A stretch of DNA of 64,000 nt from a virus, in the IMG/VR virus record IMGVR_UViG_3300038301_000548, positions 1 to 64,000 of that record, one strand, 5' to 3'. The position numbers and the translations under genes were made by a program. The notes beneath the pieces were generated by a model. The model made no database searches and was not told the origin of the DNA. It saw nothing but the letters and a program-made list of their open reading frames with translations. Below, piece by piece: positions 49,224 to 58,484 of the stretch. Positions within the stretch are counted from its first letter, which is position 1. Every line of letters begins with the position of its first letter.

Positions 49224-49976
49224 TTAAGAATTCAGAAGATCGTTAAAAGCTGATTCAACAGCATTTGTAGATCCTCCAGTCGGTGTCCCATATTTCACAA
49301 CTTCAGAATTGCCAGAATCAGTTGCCATGAACTGATCGAGAATAGACTTCACTTCTTCGGTCGTCTTTCGTTCGAAGAGGTCGTCAAAACTTGGGATGGT
49401 CTCCAACAACTCTGCGCACCTTTCGTCGCCTCCGACTGCATCATCACAAAGGATTGTCTTCCGTGGTCGTGGACGAATATCTGTTCGAGGGAAAGAAGCA
49501 CCGGGCAGCTTGCCGTACATAAGCTTCAAGTCGTTACCACTCTCTGGGTCCGTGATGTCTCCATAGTCTGGATCAAGGACGATTGTCAAGAGCTTCTCAT
49601 AGGCCATCTTACCGTATCCCCAAACACGAATACCTTGATCTTCTTCTCCGCGGACAAGAACCGGTGAGAAGAAGCGTTGCTTTGCAAAGAGATCCTTTGC
49701 TTGCTTCTTACTCTCCTCTGTGCCCTCATTCCAGAGTTTGTTTGCAAAATCGCAGACAGGGCAAGCATCGCCAAAGTTTCTCTTTGGACAGAGAAAACCT
49801 GATGTGCCTACATTATAATGGAAGTACCTCTCCTTGAAGGGGTCTCCGTCTGGTGTCGAGACAATACGAACATTGTTCTCACCGTCTTCGGGTCGCCAGA
49901 ATTGATTTTTACTTCCGTCGCCCTTTCCGTTTAATTTATCTAATTTTCCACGCATTGCGTCTAAATTAAGTGCCAT
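49224..49976 (-). CDS. gp32-like single-stranded DNA-binding protein
   Basis: 250 residues. A zinc site is formed by HYNVGTSGFLCPKR and DACPVCD, as in T4 gp32 (His and three Cys). The OB-fold core follows; the C terminus is Ser/Asn-rich and acidic (ESAFNDLLNS), for protein contacts. It coats replication forks and partners UvsX and the polymerase. Driven by the promoter at 50060-50088. Confidence 0.88.
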   Translation of the reverse strand: MALNLDAMRGKLDKLNGKGDGSKNQFWRPEDGENNVRIVSTPDGDPFKERYFHYNVGTSGFLCPKRNFGDACPVCDFANKLWNEGTEESKKQAKDLFAKQRFFSPVLVRGEEDQGIRVWGYGKMAYEKLLTIVLDPDYGDITDPESGNDLKLMYGKLPGASFPRTDIRPRPRKTILCDDAVGGDERCAELLETIPSFDDLFERKTTEEVKSILDQFMATDSGNSEVVKYGTPTGGSTNAVESAFNDLLNS

Positions 49977-50059
49977 GTTGTATTACCTCCTATTGGTATA
50001 TTATTTTTTTTGCACGTTTGGCTATAGCAGGTCAGCGAATTTCCTGACCAACTCTATAT

Positions 50060-50088
50060 ACTATACTATATTTTGATGTTTAAGTCAA
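50060..50088 (-). promoter_or_regulatory. Sigma-70-type promoter
   Basis: Leftward TTGACT (50083-50088), 17-bp spacer, TATAGT (50060-50065), about 85 bases before the SSB start. It is the rightmost strong match to this promoter class in the window. Confidence 0.75.
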
Positions 50089-50093
50089 GTAGA

Positions 50094-51350
50094 TTATGCA
50101 GCTTTTATCTTGCTGCTTGTAAAAGATTTTAATTGGATTGAAAGGCTCTCTATGAGAGTTTGGATTCGCAGTTTTCTGAATTTTTCTACTCCGTTCCTAT
50201 TTACCCATCTCCAGTAATAGTTGTCATCTGGGTGATTTGCTTCTGCGACCTCTGCTGTGCAGCGTTTCTTGCTCTGAGTATTTAAAATATCGCGGCCTTG
50301 TTGAGCTTTTGATTCACTAATCAATCTATTGTCATGCTTTCGGGCTTCCTCAAAAAGTGACGCGTAATTCGTGACGACTAAGTTAGAGTTAAACACCTCT
50401 CGGCATGTGTATATTGTAGCCCACATTGTCTTTTTTGGAATCTTTTTCGGACAGGCGCGTTGCTGGCGGAAACAATCCATAGCCAAATTAATAATGTCCT
50501 GTGCTGCTCGGAACGAGCGATACTGAGGGGTGGCAGACAAGCGATCCTTGTTTTCTCCCAGAAAATAAAAATTATCACAGTGATCTTTAGAAATGAAGTC
50601 TTTTTCTTCGATTTCAGGCATGAGTTCCATAAACATATGTAGAAGTGCTTCGCTGTCCTTCATCCTCTTGATGTTACTCTCTTTAAACGACTCGATCAGC
50701 GGCCAGACATCGTGATAGGTTGTTTCGGCTAGGGTTCTAATTGGGCGCGCCACAGGCGTAATGATTGCTGTGCGCCATTCTTGGTTGTTTAGACCTGCTC
50801 CATCGTTAATTGCTCGGAAAACGATAGGGCACTTAGAGTACGGCGTATGCATGTGAGTAACAACATGTACCTTATTGTGTAAAAAGTTCTGCTGAACGCC
50901 AATATCGAGATCCTTGAAGTACTTTCCCTGGCAATCATGTGATTTTCCTGATAAGTCTTTCAATACAACGTTCAAGGATATTTTACTATTAATAAACTTA
51001 AAAATAGTATCGCGCCGTTGCATGCCGTCTAAGCTTAGCCAATCAAATCCGTCTGATAAAATTCCCTCTAGAAACTTTATACCTGCTGATTCTACCAGGG
51101 CTCTAGATGCACTGAGTGCTGATCTAGTGCATGCTACAATCATTGAACTTGAGGCGCAGCCGTCTGCAACTGATTGAATGTAATTTGATTGTTTAGTTTT
51201 CGACCAGACCAAATTTCTCTGGAAATTCTTATCTACAAAGTATTTTATGTCAGAGAACTGCACAAGAAAATCCTTTATCAAGAAGTCTTGGGACGTGGTT
51301 GACATAGCTGGGCCCTGTGCGCCAGGGATAGGCGTTACATAGTTACTCAT
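50094..51350 (-). CDS. DUF262-like (ParB/GmrS-type) protein
   Basis: 418 residues from ATG at 51350, which has AGGAG in front; a longer ORF to 51395 does not. The N-terminal FQRNLVWSKTKQSNYI then LDGMQRRDTIF match the DUF262 pattern (QRxxVW, then DGxQR), the ParB-like nucleotide-binding/nuclease fold of GmrS-type enzymes. No GmrD-like HNH part was found. It may defend against other phages or manage host defence; function inferred from family only. Confidence 0.65.
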   Translation of the reverse strand: MSNYVTPIPGAQGPAMSTTSQDFLIKDFLVQFSDIKYFVDKNFQRNLVWSKTKQSNYIQSVADGCASSSMIVACTRSALSASRALVESAGIKFLEGILSDGFDWLSLDGMQRRDTIFKFINSKISLNVVLKDLSGKSHDCQGKYFKDLDIGVQQNFLHNKVHVVTHMHTPYSKCPIVFRAINDGAGLNNQEWRTAIITPVARPIRTLAETTYHDVWPLIESFKESNIKRMKDSEALLHMFMELMPEIEEKDFISKDHCDNFYFLGENKDRLSATPQYRSFRAAQDIINLAMDCFRQQRACPKKIPKKTMWATIYTCREVFNSNLVVTNYASLFEEARKHDNRLISESKAQQGRDILNTQSKKRCTAEVAEANHPDDNYYWRWVNRNGVEKFRKLRIQTLIESLSIQLKSFTSSKIKAA

Positions 51351-51465
51351 AATTTCTCCTTTTTTTATCGTATAAAGCGGCACTGAAATTAGCAACTTGC
51401 TAGCACAGCACCATGAGTATGTTTAAATATTATCACTTTTTCTAGTGAACTTAAAGTTCTTTTTT

Positions 51466-52311
51466 TTAATTTAGCAGGTCTTGGATTTTTGGAGAAAAAC
51501 ACTCGACATAAATATAGTCATTTTCATATTGCGTTGGATAGATTCCGAAATAGGCCTTTGTCTCCTCCCTCATTCGATTCTTGACACTGTTGGTTAACTC
51601 CTTGAAAAAGTTTCCCTGGGTTTTCAGTTTCTCTTCGTTAATACCGAAATAGTATACCACTTCCACTTCTTGTTTGAAAGGAGAAAATAACTTGTCTTCG
51701 CAAGATATGGTGCTAACTCCCAAGGAGCGTATACGGCAAGATTCTCTAATACGTGAGAATGTCGACATAATTGGTTTAGTATTCTTGAAGACTTCGACCA
51801 TGTGATAGCTATCACAAAATACTGAATTTATCTGTTTATAGTAGTCGAAAACATTGATCGACTCCGTGAAGCCTTCCAGGGTCTTATTGCAAACCATAGT
51901 GATGTCTTCAAAGAGTCCGGACCTAGCGTATTCCTGTAAAACGCTCCGCACTGTCTTTTCCTGAAGGACTTGGTCTTCTGAGAGGAATTCTGTTTCCGGG
52001 TGAAAATAAATAATTTTTATCTTTAATCCTCTTTTATGCATCGACTCCAAGAGCTTAAGGGACAAAGCGCTACTTTTAGAGGCACCGCAAACAAAGAATG
52101 TAATTTCATCTTTGATGCTCCGGAGAAACTTAATTTTACTTAAAATATTTAAGTTTTCATATTCTTCGGCGGAATCCAGCTCAGGAACGATATAGGTATT
52201 CTTCTCTTCTCTGTCCTGATTACAGATTCTATATATTTTGTATATATTGTACTTCTCTAGTTCTGTGACTATATCGCATGCGGCATTTCCTAGGGCTAGT
52301 ATGTTTTTCAA
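51466..52311 (-). CDS. Divergent FtsZ/tubulin-like protein candidate
   Basis: 281 residues. ILALGNAACDIV at the N terminus takes the place of the FtsZ GxGGxGxNxV loop. FFVCGASKSSALSLKLLE takes the place of the GGGTGTG loop, followed by YFHPE and a segment where FtsZ has a helix, PNDxLL and the H8 region (VCNKTLEGFTE). The glycine-rich loop has lost its glycines, so GTP binding may be altered. Identified by eye from pattern order only; a Rossmann-type nucleotide-binding protein is the main alternative. Confidence 0.4.
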   Translation of the reverse strand: MKNILALGNAACDIVTELEKYNIYKIYRICNQDREEKNTYIVPELDSAEEYENLNILSKIKFLRSIKDEITFFVCGASKSSALSLKLLESMHKRGLKIKIIYFHPETEFLSEDQVLQEKTVRSVLQEYARSGLFEDITMVCNKTLEGFTESINVFDYYKQINSVFCDSYHMVEVFKNTKPIMSTFSRIRESCRIRSLGVSTISCEDKLFSPFKQEVEVVYYFGINEEKLKTQGNFFKELTNSVKNRMREETKAYFGIYPTQYENDYIYVECFSPKIQDLLN

Positions 52312-53453
52312 ACGCGTATTTCCTTCATCTCTCCGAAGTTCTTACCGATGCTGACGTTTGATAGAAATCTACCAAATAAGTTTGTCTCGAATATGTCTTT
52401 TAGCTGAGAAACCATCTCATAATCCTCTTTTGCGAAATCAAGCACAACAGAATCGTGCATAGTGAATGCAACAAAGCTCTTGGTGCCCCTAAGTTTCTTC
52501 ACGATCTTGTATGCATTCTCTAGTACTATATCAGATGTTGTAGATTGAAGCAAGTAATTTAATGCTTTTCTTTCGTCTACAGGAAGGGTCCTGCCAAAAG
52601 GAGTCCTAATAGTCGCGTTGGTGTAATGCTCTAAGTATGCTTTTTTATTATAGTGCTTCTCATATATTCCATTTTCAGCCTTTGGATTATAAAGCCAGGC
52701 AAAGAATTGAGCTTTAGCTTCTGATCTGGAGATCCATGGAGGCATATCCTTCATATTCCACAAGTGAATATCCTCTGTTGGTTGTTGGACTCCAGAGAAA
52801 GCTAGTAATGTTCTTATTTCCGCGCCATTGAGATCCAGCTCTAGAAACAAATCATTTTGCGGGGTGACCGATTTTCTCTCCTCTTTCTTTATATTCATGA
52901 TTGGGTATGAACCCTTCACTGTTGCCAACCTTCCTGTAGCTGAAGTATAAATGTCATATTTAACTCTCTCCCTTATCTTTCCAACATTTAAACCTCTTTT
53001 GCTGATTTCTGTTGTGAGGACATGGATTTTATGCATAATATCATAACTGGCAGGCCTGGGGACTGTTCTTATTATTTCTTGCATGGCTGCGTCCCTGAGA
53101 GAGAACCATCGATGCAGCAGATGGTCCGGCAAGACGTCAAAAAAACATAGTCTGGAAAGGTCGACCTTTGCTGTTAGGGCTGCAGCTTTTTGGGATCTTA
53201 TAAGATCCCCCACTGAGAGGATCCCTTGCGGGTCTCGAGAGAACTCTGATAATTGCTTCTGATTTGCATAGACACTCAGAAACGTATAATTCTCATCCCT
53301 TTCTATTGCCGTGGAATAAGACCATGCATGATCTGCAGAATCTAAAAGTTGGCTGAAGTTCTTAAATATAAACTGGTTGTCCGCATATATTCCTCTGCAG
53401 TTATCTTCTATTTCAAGTGTCTGTATTACTCTCAACGTTCTCTCTTCTTTCAT
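52308..53453 (-). CDS. Family A DNA polymerase, polymerase domain only
   Basis: 381 residues from ATG at 53453. TGRLATVKGSYPIMNI, motif A LELDLNGAEIR, motif B SRSEAKAQFFAWLYN, TPFGRTLP and motif C FTMHDSVVLDF are present, so catalytic Asp residues remain. There is no 3'-5' exonuclease domain and the N-terminal part is short. The usual HDE of motif C is HDS. It may act in gap filling or repair beside the DnaE replicase. It overlaps the baseplate gene upstream by 41 bases. Confidence 0.82.
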   Translation of the reverse strand: MKEERTLRVIQTLEIEDNCRGIYADNQFIFKNFSQLLDSADHAWSYSTAIERDENYTFLSVYANQKQLSEFSRDPQGILSVGDLIRSQKAAALTAKVDLSRLCFFDVLPDHLLHRWFSLRDAAMQEIIRTVPRPASYDIMHKIHVLTTEISKRGLNVGKIRERVKYDIYTSATGRLATVKGSYPIMNIKKEERKSVTPQNDLFLELDLNGAEIRTLLAFSGVQQPTEDIHLWNMKDMPPWISRSEAKAQFFAWLYNPKAENGIYEKHYNKKAYLEHYTNATIRTPFGRTLPVDERKALNYLLQSTTSDIVLENAYKIVKKLRGTKSFVAFTMHDSVVLDFAKEDYEMVSQLKDIFETNLFGRFLSNVSIGKNFGEMKEIRV

Positions 53454-54657
53454 TTTCGGTGCGGCGCCGGAACTGGTCGTGATCAAGCACTACCTGTTCT
53501 ATGATCTTAGAACAAGTAGATCCTATCTTGGCCGTCGCGTGACTAAGGCCGTAAATTGAGTAGGTCTGTATGGCTTGGTGTGCTTCGACTTCATAAAATC
53601 TCTGATCGTAGCTGTCCAGTTCATATAAGCGGGTGCGTAAGAGCAGGGCCAGCCAGGTTTCTTCTGATAATGCAGACACTTGACTCCTTCTCATTATTGA
53701 CTCATTACCATTATAACCCAATCTGGGAACAAAAGCAACCTTATTTCTAACCTGTATATAGAGGTTTTCTAAAAAACTCTGCAGCATGAAGAGGTCTTCA
53801 GGGTGGGTTTTAATCCGATAAATAGAATCCATTATCTCACTTGCAGACCTAGTTGCATGGACTCCGGGTGGTGGCCGGTCGATGGGGCCATCCGGAGTTT
53901 CAATAGTTTCTGGCTTTTCTGCTCTCATGAGTAACCTAACGATTTCTTTATCTAAATTAACCATCAGGCGCCATGGCGAGTTTTTGTCGACATAGAAACC
54001 AGAAGCTGAAGCATAGTCTAGATAACAAGAAAAATTAGGATCTTGCAAGATTTCACCTTTTGACAAATCGATCTGCGGATTCAGGTTTGCTAGCTCTAAT
54101 ACCAGGCCTGTAGTTTTTATATCGTTATGTTTTGAGAGTAGGAAACCGGTTTTTGTAATTGGATAGTTCTTGAGGTCGCTTTCTGCAATACTCATAAACT
54201 CTTTAACAAAACTCTCGAAGTCAACAATAGAAGCATTGCTAGATAAGTTTTCCAAATAACTTGTAGTCAAAAAGGTTGTGTACTCTGAGTAGTAGGTTTC
54301 GAAATTTAAATATCCGGCAGTTGGCACTAGGCCCTCCAAGAAGATCGGAAAAGATATATTAGTCTCTTGGACTCTCTGCAAGTAATCTCTTCTAAAGTTG
54401 CGAAAAGCCTCTGCGACAAAACCCAAGGCTGAGACATCGTCTGCGACGGACGGAAAAGTCTTTAGTATGGAGTCATCCACGCCGGGGACTATGATGACCG
54501 GTTCAAACTTGCTGTTTACACGGCCGAAGAAAGCGTTTTCATACCAGGTATCTAGCATACTTTCGAAATTAACTAAATTTTTATATTTGGCCCTTTCTCT
54601 GAACTCTTTCTCGAGGTTGTTTGAAGTGCCGGCGGAAAATAATATCTTGCTTGCCAT
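53413..54657 (-). CDS. Tail/baseplate region structural protein
   Basis: 414 residues from ATG at 54657, just after the upstream stop; a longer ORF into the upstream gene is out of frame with it and rejected. Mixed helical protein (FVAEAFRNFRRDYLQRV, FMLQSFLENLYIQVRNKV) without a known motif. Assigned by its place at the end of the baseplate block. Confidence 0.6.
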   Translation of the reverse strand: MASKILFSAGTSNNLEKEFRERAKYKNLVNFESMLDTWYENAFFGRVNSKFEPVIIVPGVDDSILKTFPSVADDVSALGFVAEAFRNFRRDYLQRVQETNISFPIFLEGLVPTAGYLNFETYYSEYTTFLTTSYLENLSSNASIVDFESFVKEFMSIAESDLKNYPITKTGFLLSKHNDIKTTGLVLELANLNPQIDLSKGEILQDPNFSCYLDYASASGFYVDKNSPWRLMVNLDKEIVRLLMRAEKPETIETPDGPIDRPPPGVHATRSASEIMDSIYRIKTHPEDLFMLQSFLENLYIQVRNKVAFVPRLGYNGNESIMRRSQVSALSEETWLALLLRTRLYELDSYDQRFYEVEAHQAIQTYSIYGLSHATAKIGSTCSKIIEQVVLDHDQFRRRTENERRENVESNTDT

Positions 54658-54658
54658 G

Positions 54659-57430
54659 TCAAGTGCCCCTCTTCTTGGGTTCGATCTGGCCGCTGGTGCG
54701 ATTCTCATCAAAATAAATGTCAACATACTCATACTGCGCATCGAAACTGCTGTTGATGTAGTACCGTATATGATCGGCGCTATATCTGACTCGATCGACT
54801 CCCATGACAGGGCTGCCGCGGCGGAGATCATGAGACCTTGCTGTGCCGGCAGCGAACCATGATTTGTCCACATCGGGGTCATGAAATGTAAAATGCTCCG
54901 AGATTGAATTTGAAAGATTTACCTGTATACCGAGAGTGTTCTTCAGTTTAGATTCAACGCCGCTAGTAGCCTGAATTGAATCACTGGACCCTGTCGGTAC
55001 CCCCGTTGGTAGCTCCTGCGCATCAGCCCCGGGTTCGCTCTGACTAATCTCTCCAGCCGTTTCCGTGATAGGCACCGCGTCCGTAAGACCTTTCCTCTCT
55101 GAGGCGTGGGCCCCGAAAGAACACTTTAAAGAAGTAGTTGAAATACCATTCGACACATTAGTCGTAACAGACAGTATTGTATAATAGCCTCCGAGGCCTA
55201 ACCTGTGAGATGCGCTATTCTTATCATTAGGCAGGCCGAAGCCGATGTTGCCCGGGTTTACATAGATTTGACTCCCCGGCATAAAAAGGTTATTGCCGAT
55301 CATTTCGATTGTGGCAGAATACGGCATCTTTAATTCATCGTATAAACCTACCTGGTTTGTCATCAGCTGCTCTTGAGCTTTTGGGACGTCAAATCTACTA
55401 AAGTTGATGCTCTTTATCAAGCCTCTATTTTTTCCAATCTCAAAATGATAAATACCTTTATCTGAATCTTGCTTCTTTATCCCTGAGCCATCTGGTGTGA
55501 ACTCTCTTTCTGATTCTTGAAATATGACAAAGTATTCGTTATCATCTTCGAAAGAGTAGGACTTCATAGCGGACGAGCCGGGGAGGTTCGATGGTTTTAA
55601 AATAGATTGTTTTGATAATTTTGCTGAGAGGCCACGGCCGGTGTATGTTGTGCTTGTAATTGTTGGCATACTTTCAACTATCCCGTTGGCCACGGGTTGA
55701 AAAGATAGGTGCAGGGCCTCGGGTATTATATGGTTAACACACTTATTTAAGAACTGGTATATTGTATAAGTCTTGTCATAATTGCTTATTACCTCATCCT
55801 TCATCACCTTTGACCACAGTGCTAAAGATATTGGCACATCTGCTAAGTTTATTTTCTTTATCTCTGGCTTAGCTGTGCTGTCCTTTCCTCTGATTTTTAT
55901 GTTTACGTCTGACAGCAGAACTCTAAACTTTTTTAGTTTTTTGACGTTTTCTTCTAGTACTAGTTTGATTTTTTCCTTTTCTTCTGAGGTTCTATTCTGA
56001 TACTTTTTGTTTATTTCGCTCTCTGGGTTAGAGATCTCTTTTATAGCTTTATCTATATTTTCTGCGCTCTTTTCAAAAAAGGCCTGCATAAGATCACCTA
56101 GTGCTACGTAATGGATGGTCCTCTTTGAGAGGTCTAGATCGTCTTTACGTGATTTGTAATCTACAGACTTTTCATCGACGCGCTTCGATGAAAACTTCAG
56201 GGGTTCATCTGTGGGTGGCAGGTTCGGTAGTGACAGGTCTATGGCGGGGGTACCTATGCCGAGGTAACTTCTGGGCTTTCCGTCATCAGAAGAAATTAGT
56301 GACGCGTTCTCGGCCATCGCGTCGAGGGTGGCAGCGAAGGGATTCACTTCTGATTGTGCTTTGCCATAGGTGCTATATTGAAACAAGAAGCTGTCGTCAA
56401 AAATAGCCTCGTGGATTTTATTCTTTGATTCTAAGATCTCCATAACTCTTCTAATTTCTTTAAGTTTTTTTTGATAGTCTTCTAATGTTCTGTTTTCCTT
56501 TATTTTGCCCTCCTTAGATTTCCCAGCCTCGACAACTCCATCCCTAAATAGTGACCGTATATCAGCCCTAACAACAGTGTCCTCGGTCGAATCCCCAAGG
56601 CTAAAGAGGCTATCGCCAAGTGAGTCACCTATTCTTGCCGTATATTTTATATTTATTGTCGCTGAGCCATCTTGTTGGACGTCTATGCTATGAGATATAA
56701 CATTCATCCTTAACGCTAGATTTGATTCCCGGATCTCTTCCACTTCCAGTTGGGTAAATAAGCTTTGATTTAAAAAAGTATACCCCAAAGTGGCAGAGAC
56801 TTCTATGGGTCGGCGAAGGTCACCTGGCGTTATAGTCGAACTGTGCTCGACATTCGATAAGTTACCTGGTGCGTTTCTCGCTATAGATATTGTAAATAAA
56901 TCGGCTAGGCGTGCATAACCAGCCTTTGGCTCAGCAAAAATTAAAGAAACGTTATCAACAAACACTGTTAAATTGGCCATTAAAAATCTGGGTGCCTGGT
57001 ATGGGTTAGTACCGACAAATTCTACTGAAAAGTCTCTGACGGCTGCGGCGCCTAGAGAGAATGGGGCGCCCTCATCGGAGACCTCTGCAGTGGTTGGAAA
57101 GTAGAAAGGCAGCATCTTTTCCCCGATGGATTTAAAGAATCTAAGTTCTGGCACTAGGGAGCTTATTTTGTAGGTCTCTAGGTTGAAGAAGTCATCTTTA
57201 ATGACTATTTTGTTATTACTGTCGGGTTTATTTGTAATCTTAGACATAACTGAATTGGGGTCGTAAGGCTCTCCTCCCAGGGAGTGGACTCCTATTGTTT
57301 TATTTTCACTCGGAGTAAGAGTCGCTTTTTTAATACCGGACTCGGCCGAGGTGCCGTGCAGATTCCATTTATAAAGCAATGCTGCTTGCGGGTGAAAGCT
57401 GTTCTTCTCATTTCCTTTTCCTGCTGCCAT
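54659..57430 (-). CDS. Large baseplate/tail structural protein
   Basis: 923 residues, mostly beta with a helical middle (about 290-500). Segments such as NKDSNNKIVIKDDFF and a lysin-free C terminus give no named domain. Size and position after the gp53-like gene suggest a baseplate hub or wedge protein. GTP or enzyme motifs absent. Confidence 0.65.
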   Translation of the reverse strand: MAAGKGNEKNSFHPQAALLYKWNLHGTSAESGIKKATLTPSENKTIGVHSLGGEPYDPNSVMSKITNKPDSNNKIVIKDDFFNLETYKISSLVPELRFFKSIGEKMLPFYFPTTAEVSDEGAPFSLGAAAVRDFSVEFVGTNPYQAPRFLMANLTVFVDNVSLIFAEPKAGYARLADLFTISIARNAPGNLSNVEHSSTITPGDLRRPIEVSATLGYTFLNQSLFTQLEVEEIRESNLALRMNVISHSIDVQQDGSATINIKYTARIGDSLGDSLFSLGDSTEDTVVRADIRSLFRDGVVEAGKSKEGKIKENRTLEDYQKKLKEIRRVMEILESKNKIHEAIFDDSFLFQYSTYGKAQSEVNPFAATLDAMAENASLISSDDGKPRSYLGIGTPAIDLSLPNLPPTDEPLKFSSKRVDEKSVDYKSRKDDLDLSKRTIHYVALGDLMQAFFEKSAENIDKAIKEISNPESEINKKYQNRTSEEKEKIKLVLEENVKKLKKFRVLLSDVNIKIRGKDSTAKPEIKKINLADVPISLALWSKVMKDEVISNYDKTYTIYQFLNKCVNHIIPEALHLSFQPVANGIVESMPTITSTTYTGRGLSAKLSKQSILKPSNLPGSSAMKSYSFEDDNEYFVIFQESEREFTPDGSGIKKQDSDKGIYHFEIGKNRGLIKSINFSRFDVPKAQEQLMTNQVGLYDELKMPYSATIEMIGNNLFMPGSQIYVNPGNIGFGLPNDKNSASHRLGLGGYYTILSVTTNVSNGISTTSLKCSFGAHASERKGLTDAVPITETAGEISQSEPGADAQELPTGVPTGSSDSIQATSGVESKLKNTLGIQVNLSNSISEHFTFHDPDVDKSWFAAGTARSHDLRRGSPVMGVDRVRYSADHIRYYINSSFDAQYEYVDIYFDENRTSGQIEPKKRGT

Positions 57431-57433
57431 TAT

Positions 57434-57787
57434 TTATGTCTCTCTTGTTGCAATATAGATCGCATACTCTAAATCCTTTGGTATAGATACAACTTCCCCT
57501 AGTTGTATATGACTGTCTGTCGGCTTCTTGTTGTACCATGCAATAACCCACCAGTACTCTACTGATCCATAAAACTCATAAGCCCACTTACTCATTCGTT
57601 CTCCGACTGCCATAATCCTCTCATGCGTCTCAATGGCCATAGTCTCCTGGTCTTCAGCATCGGGACTATTGAACTCAAGTCTAGCATATTGCCGGACTTC
57701 TGTCAAGTCCCTTCTGTGGAAAATTTCGGGGCGCAACTTGTTTGGGACCATTATTGGATTTGTGTAGTTGTTGTACCTATCAGACAT
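57434..57787 (-). CDS. gp53/LysM-like baseplate wedge protein
   Basis: 117 residues. WAYEFYGSVEYWWVIAWYN followed by LGEVVSIPKDLE is the LysM-like pattern of small tail proteins such as T4 gp53 and P2 gpX. It sits between two other baseplate genes, as expected. Confidence 0.75.
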   Translation of the reverse strand: MSDRYNNYTNPIMVPNKLRPEIFHRRDLTEVRQYARLEFNSPDAEDQETMAIETHERIMAVGERMSKWAYEFYGSVEYWWVIAWYNKKPTDSHIQLGEVVSIPKDLEYAIYIATRET

Positions 57788-57802
57788 GATATACTCTCCT
57801 TG

Positions 57803-58459
57803 TTAGCTCTTTAACAGTCTGCTCTTGTTTTTTGTTCCGCCCATAATAGCCTTAGAATCTGATGGCGCAGAATAAGGGAACTGGCTTGTTAAGAAATCTT
57901 GGTTTTCATCCCAACCCAACTGGTTTTCGTGTTGTGGGTCGAAAGTTATGCTAATGTTGTAGTGTTTTGGGAAAAGCTCTCCATTTGGCTTATAGAAGTA
58001 ACCGGCGGCTGCATTTGGCTTGAAATTGAAGCCGCCGATGCAACCTAATAGAGATCCGGACCCATTGGCCGCTTGGACCATGTTGACAAATTTCAATCTT
58101 ATCAGTGGTGGGGCCTTAATTGTTCGGCCGAATGATCCTCCGGTGCCGGCAAGGGGTGCTGAGTATGATGGGTACAGCATCTTTACAAGGGTTGAGTATC
58201 TGGCAAGGTTTTCTTTTGCGTGTGCCTCACTGGCAGACAAGACGTCGAAAGCTAAAGTTATCTGTCTAGTTGTTGATTGATATGGCTTTATTGGATCGTT
58301 TCTGCCGAATATCTGTTCGCCACCCCAAGAGACAGTATAGTTATCTGAAAAATCTGTTAAAAATGCTGGGAACTCTATGGTTGTCCCAGAAGCCAGGTGT
58401 TCAAAAGAGATCATCTGGTTTTTTGATTTTGCTATTTCTCCAAAGTCTGTAAAACTCAT
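57803..58459 (-). CDS. Tail tube initiator/baseplate protein (gp48/54-like position)
   Basis: 218 residues. WGGEQIFGRNDPIKPYQSTT and ITLAFDVLSAS, then RYSTLVKMLYPSY and a Gly/Ser-rich middle, resemble phage proteins that join the tube to the baseplate. Position directly after the tape measure supports the role. Exact homologue not assigned. Confidence 0.65.
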   Translation of the reverse strand: MSFTDFGEIAKSKNQMISFEHLASGTTIEFPAFLTDFSDNYTVSWGGEQIFGRNDPIKPYQSTTRQITLAFDVLSASEAHAKENLARYSTLVKMLYPSYSAPLAGTGGSFGRTIKAPPLIRLKFVNMVQAANGSGSLLGCIGGFNFKPNAAAGYFYKPNGELFPKHYNISITFDPQHENQLGWDENQDFLTSQFPYSAPSDSKAIMGGTKNKSRLLKS

Positions 58460-58484
58460 ATTATCTCTCCTTTAATAAAAATCA

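Noticed and set aside
51360-51465. Promoter or terminator in the gap before the DUF262 gene
   Set aside because: A TAATAT box and short inverted repeats are present, but the -35 is poor and stems are weak, so neither can be called.
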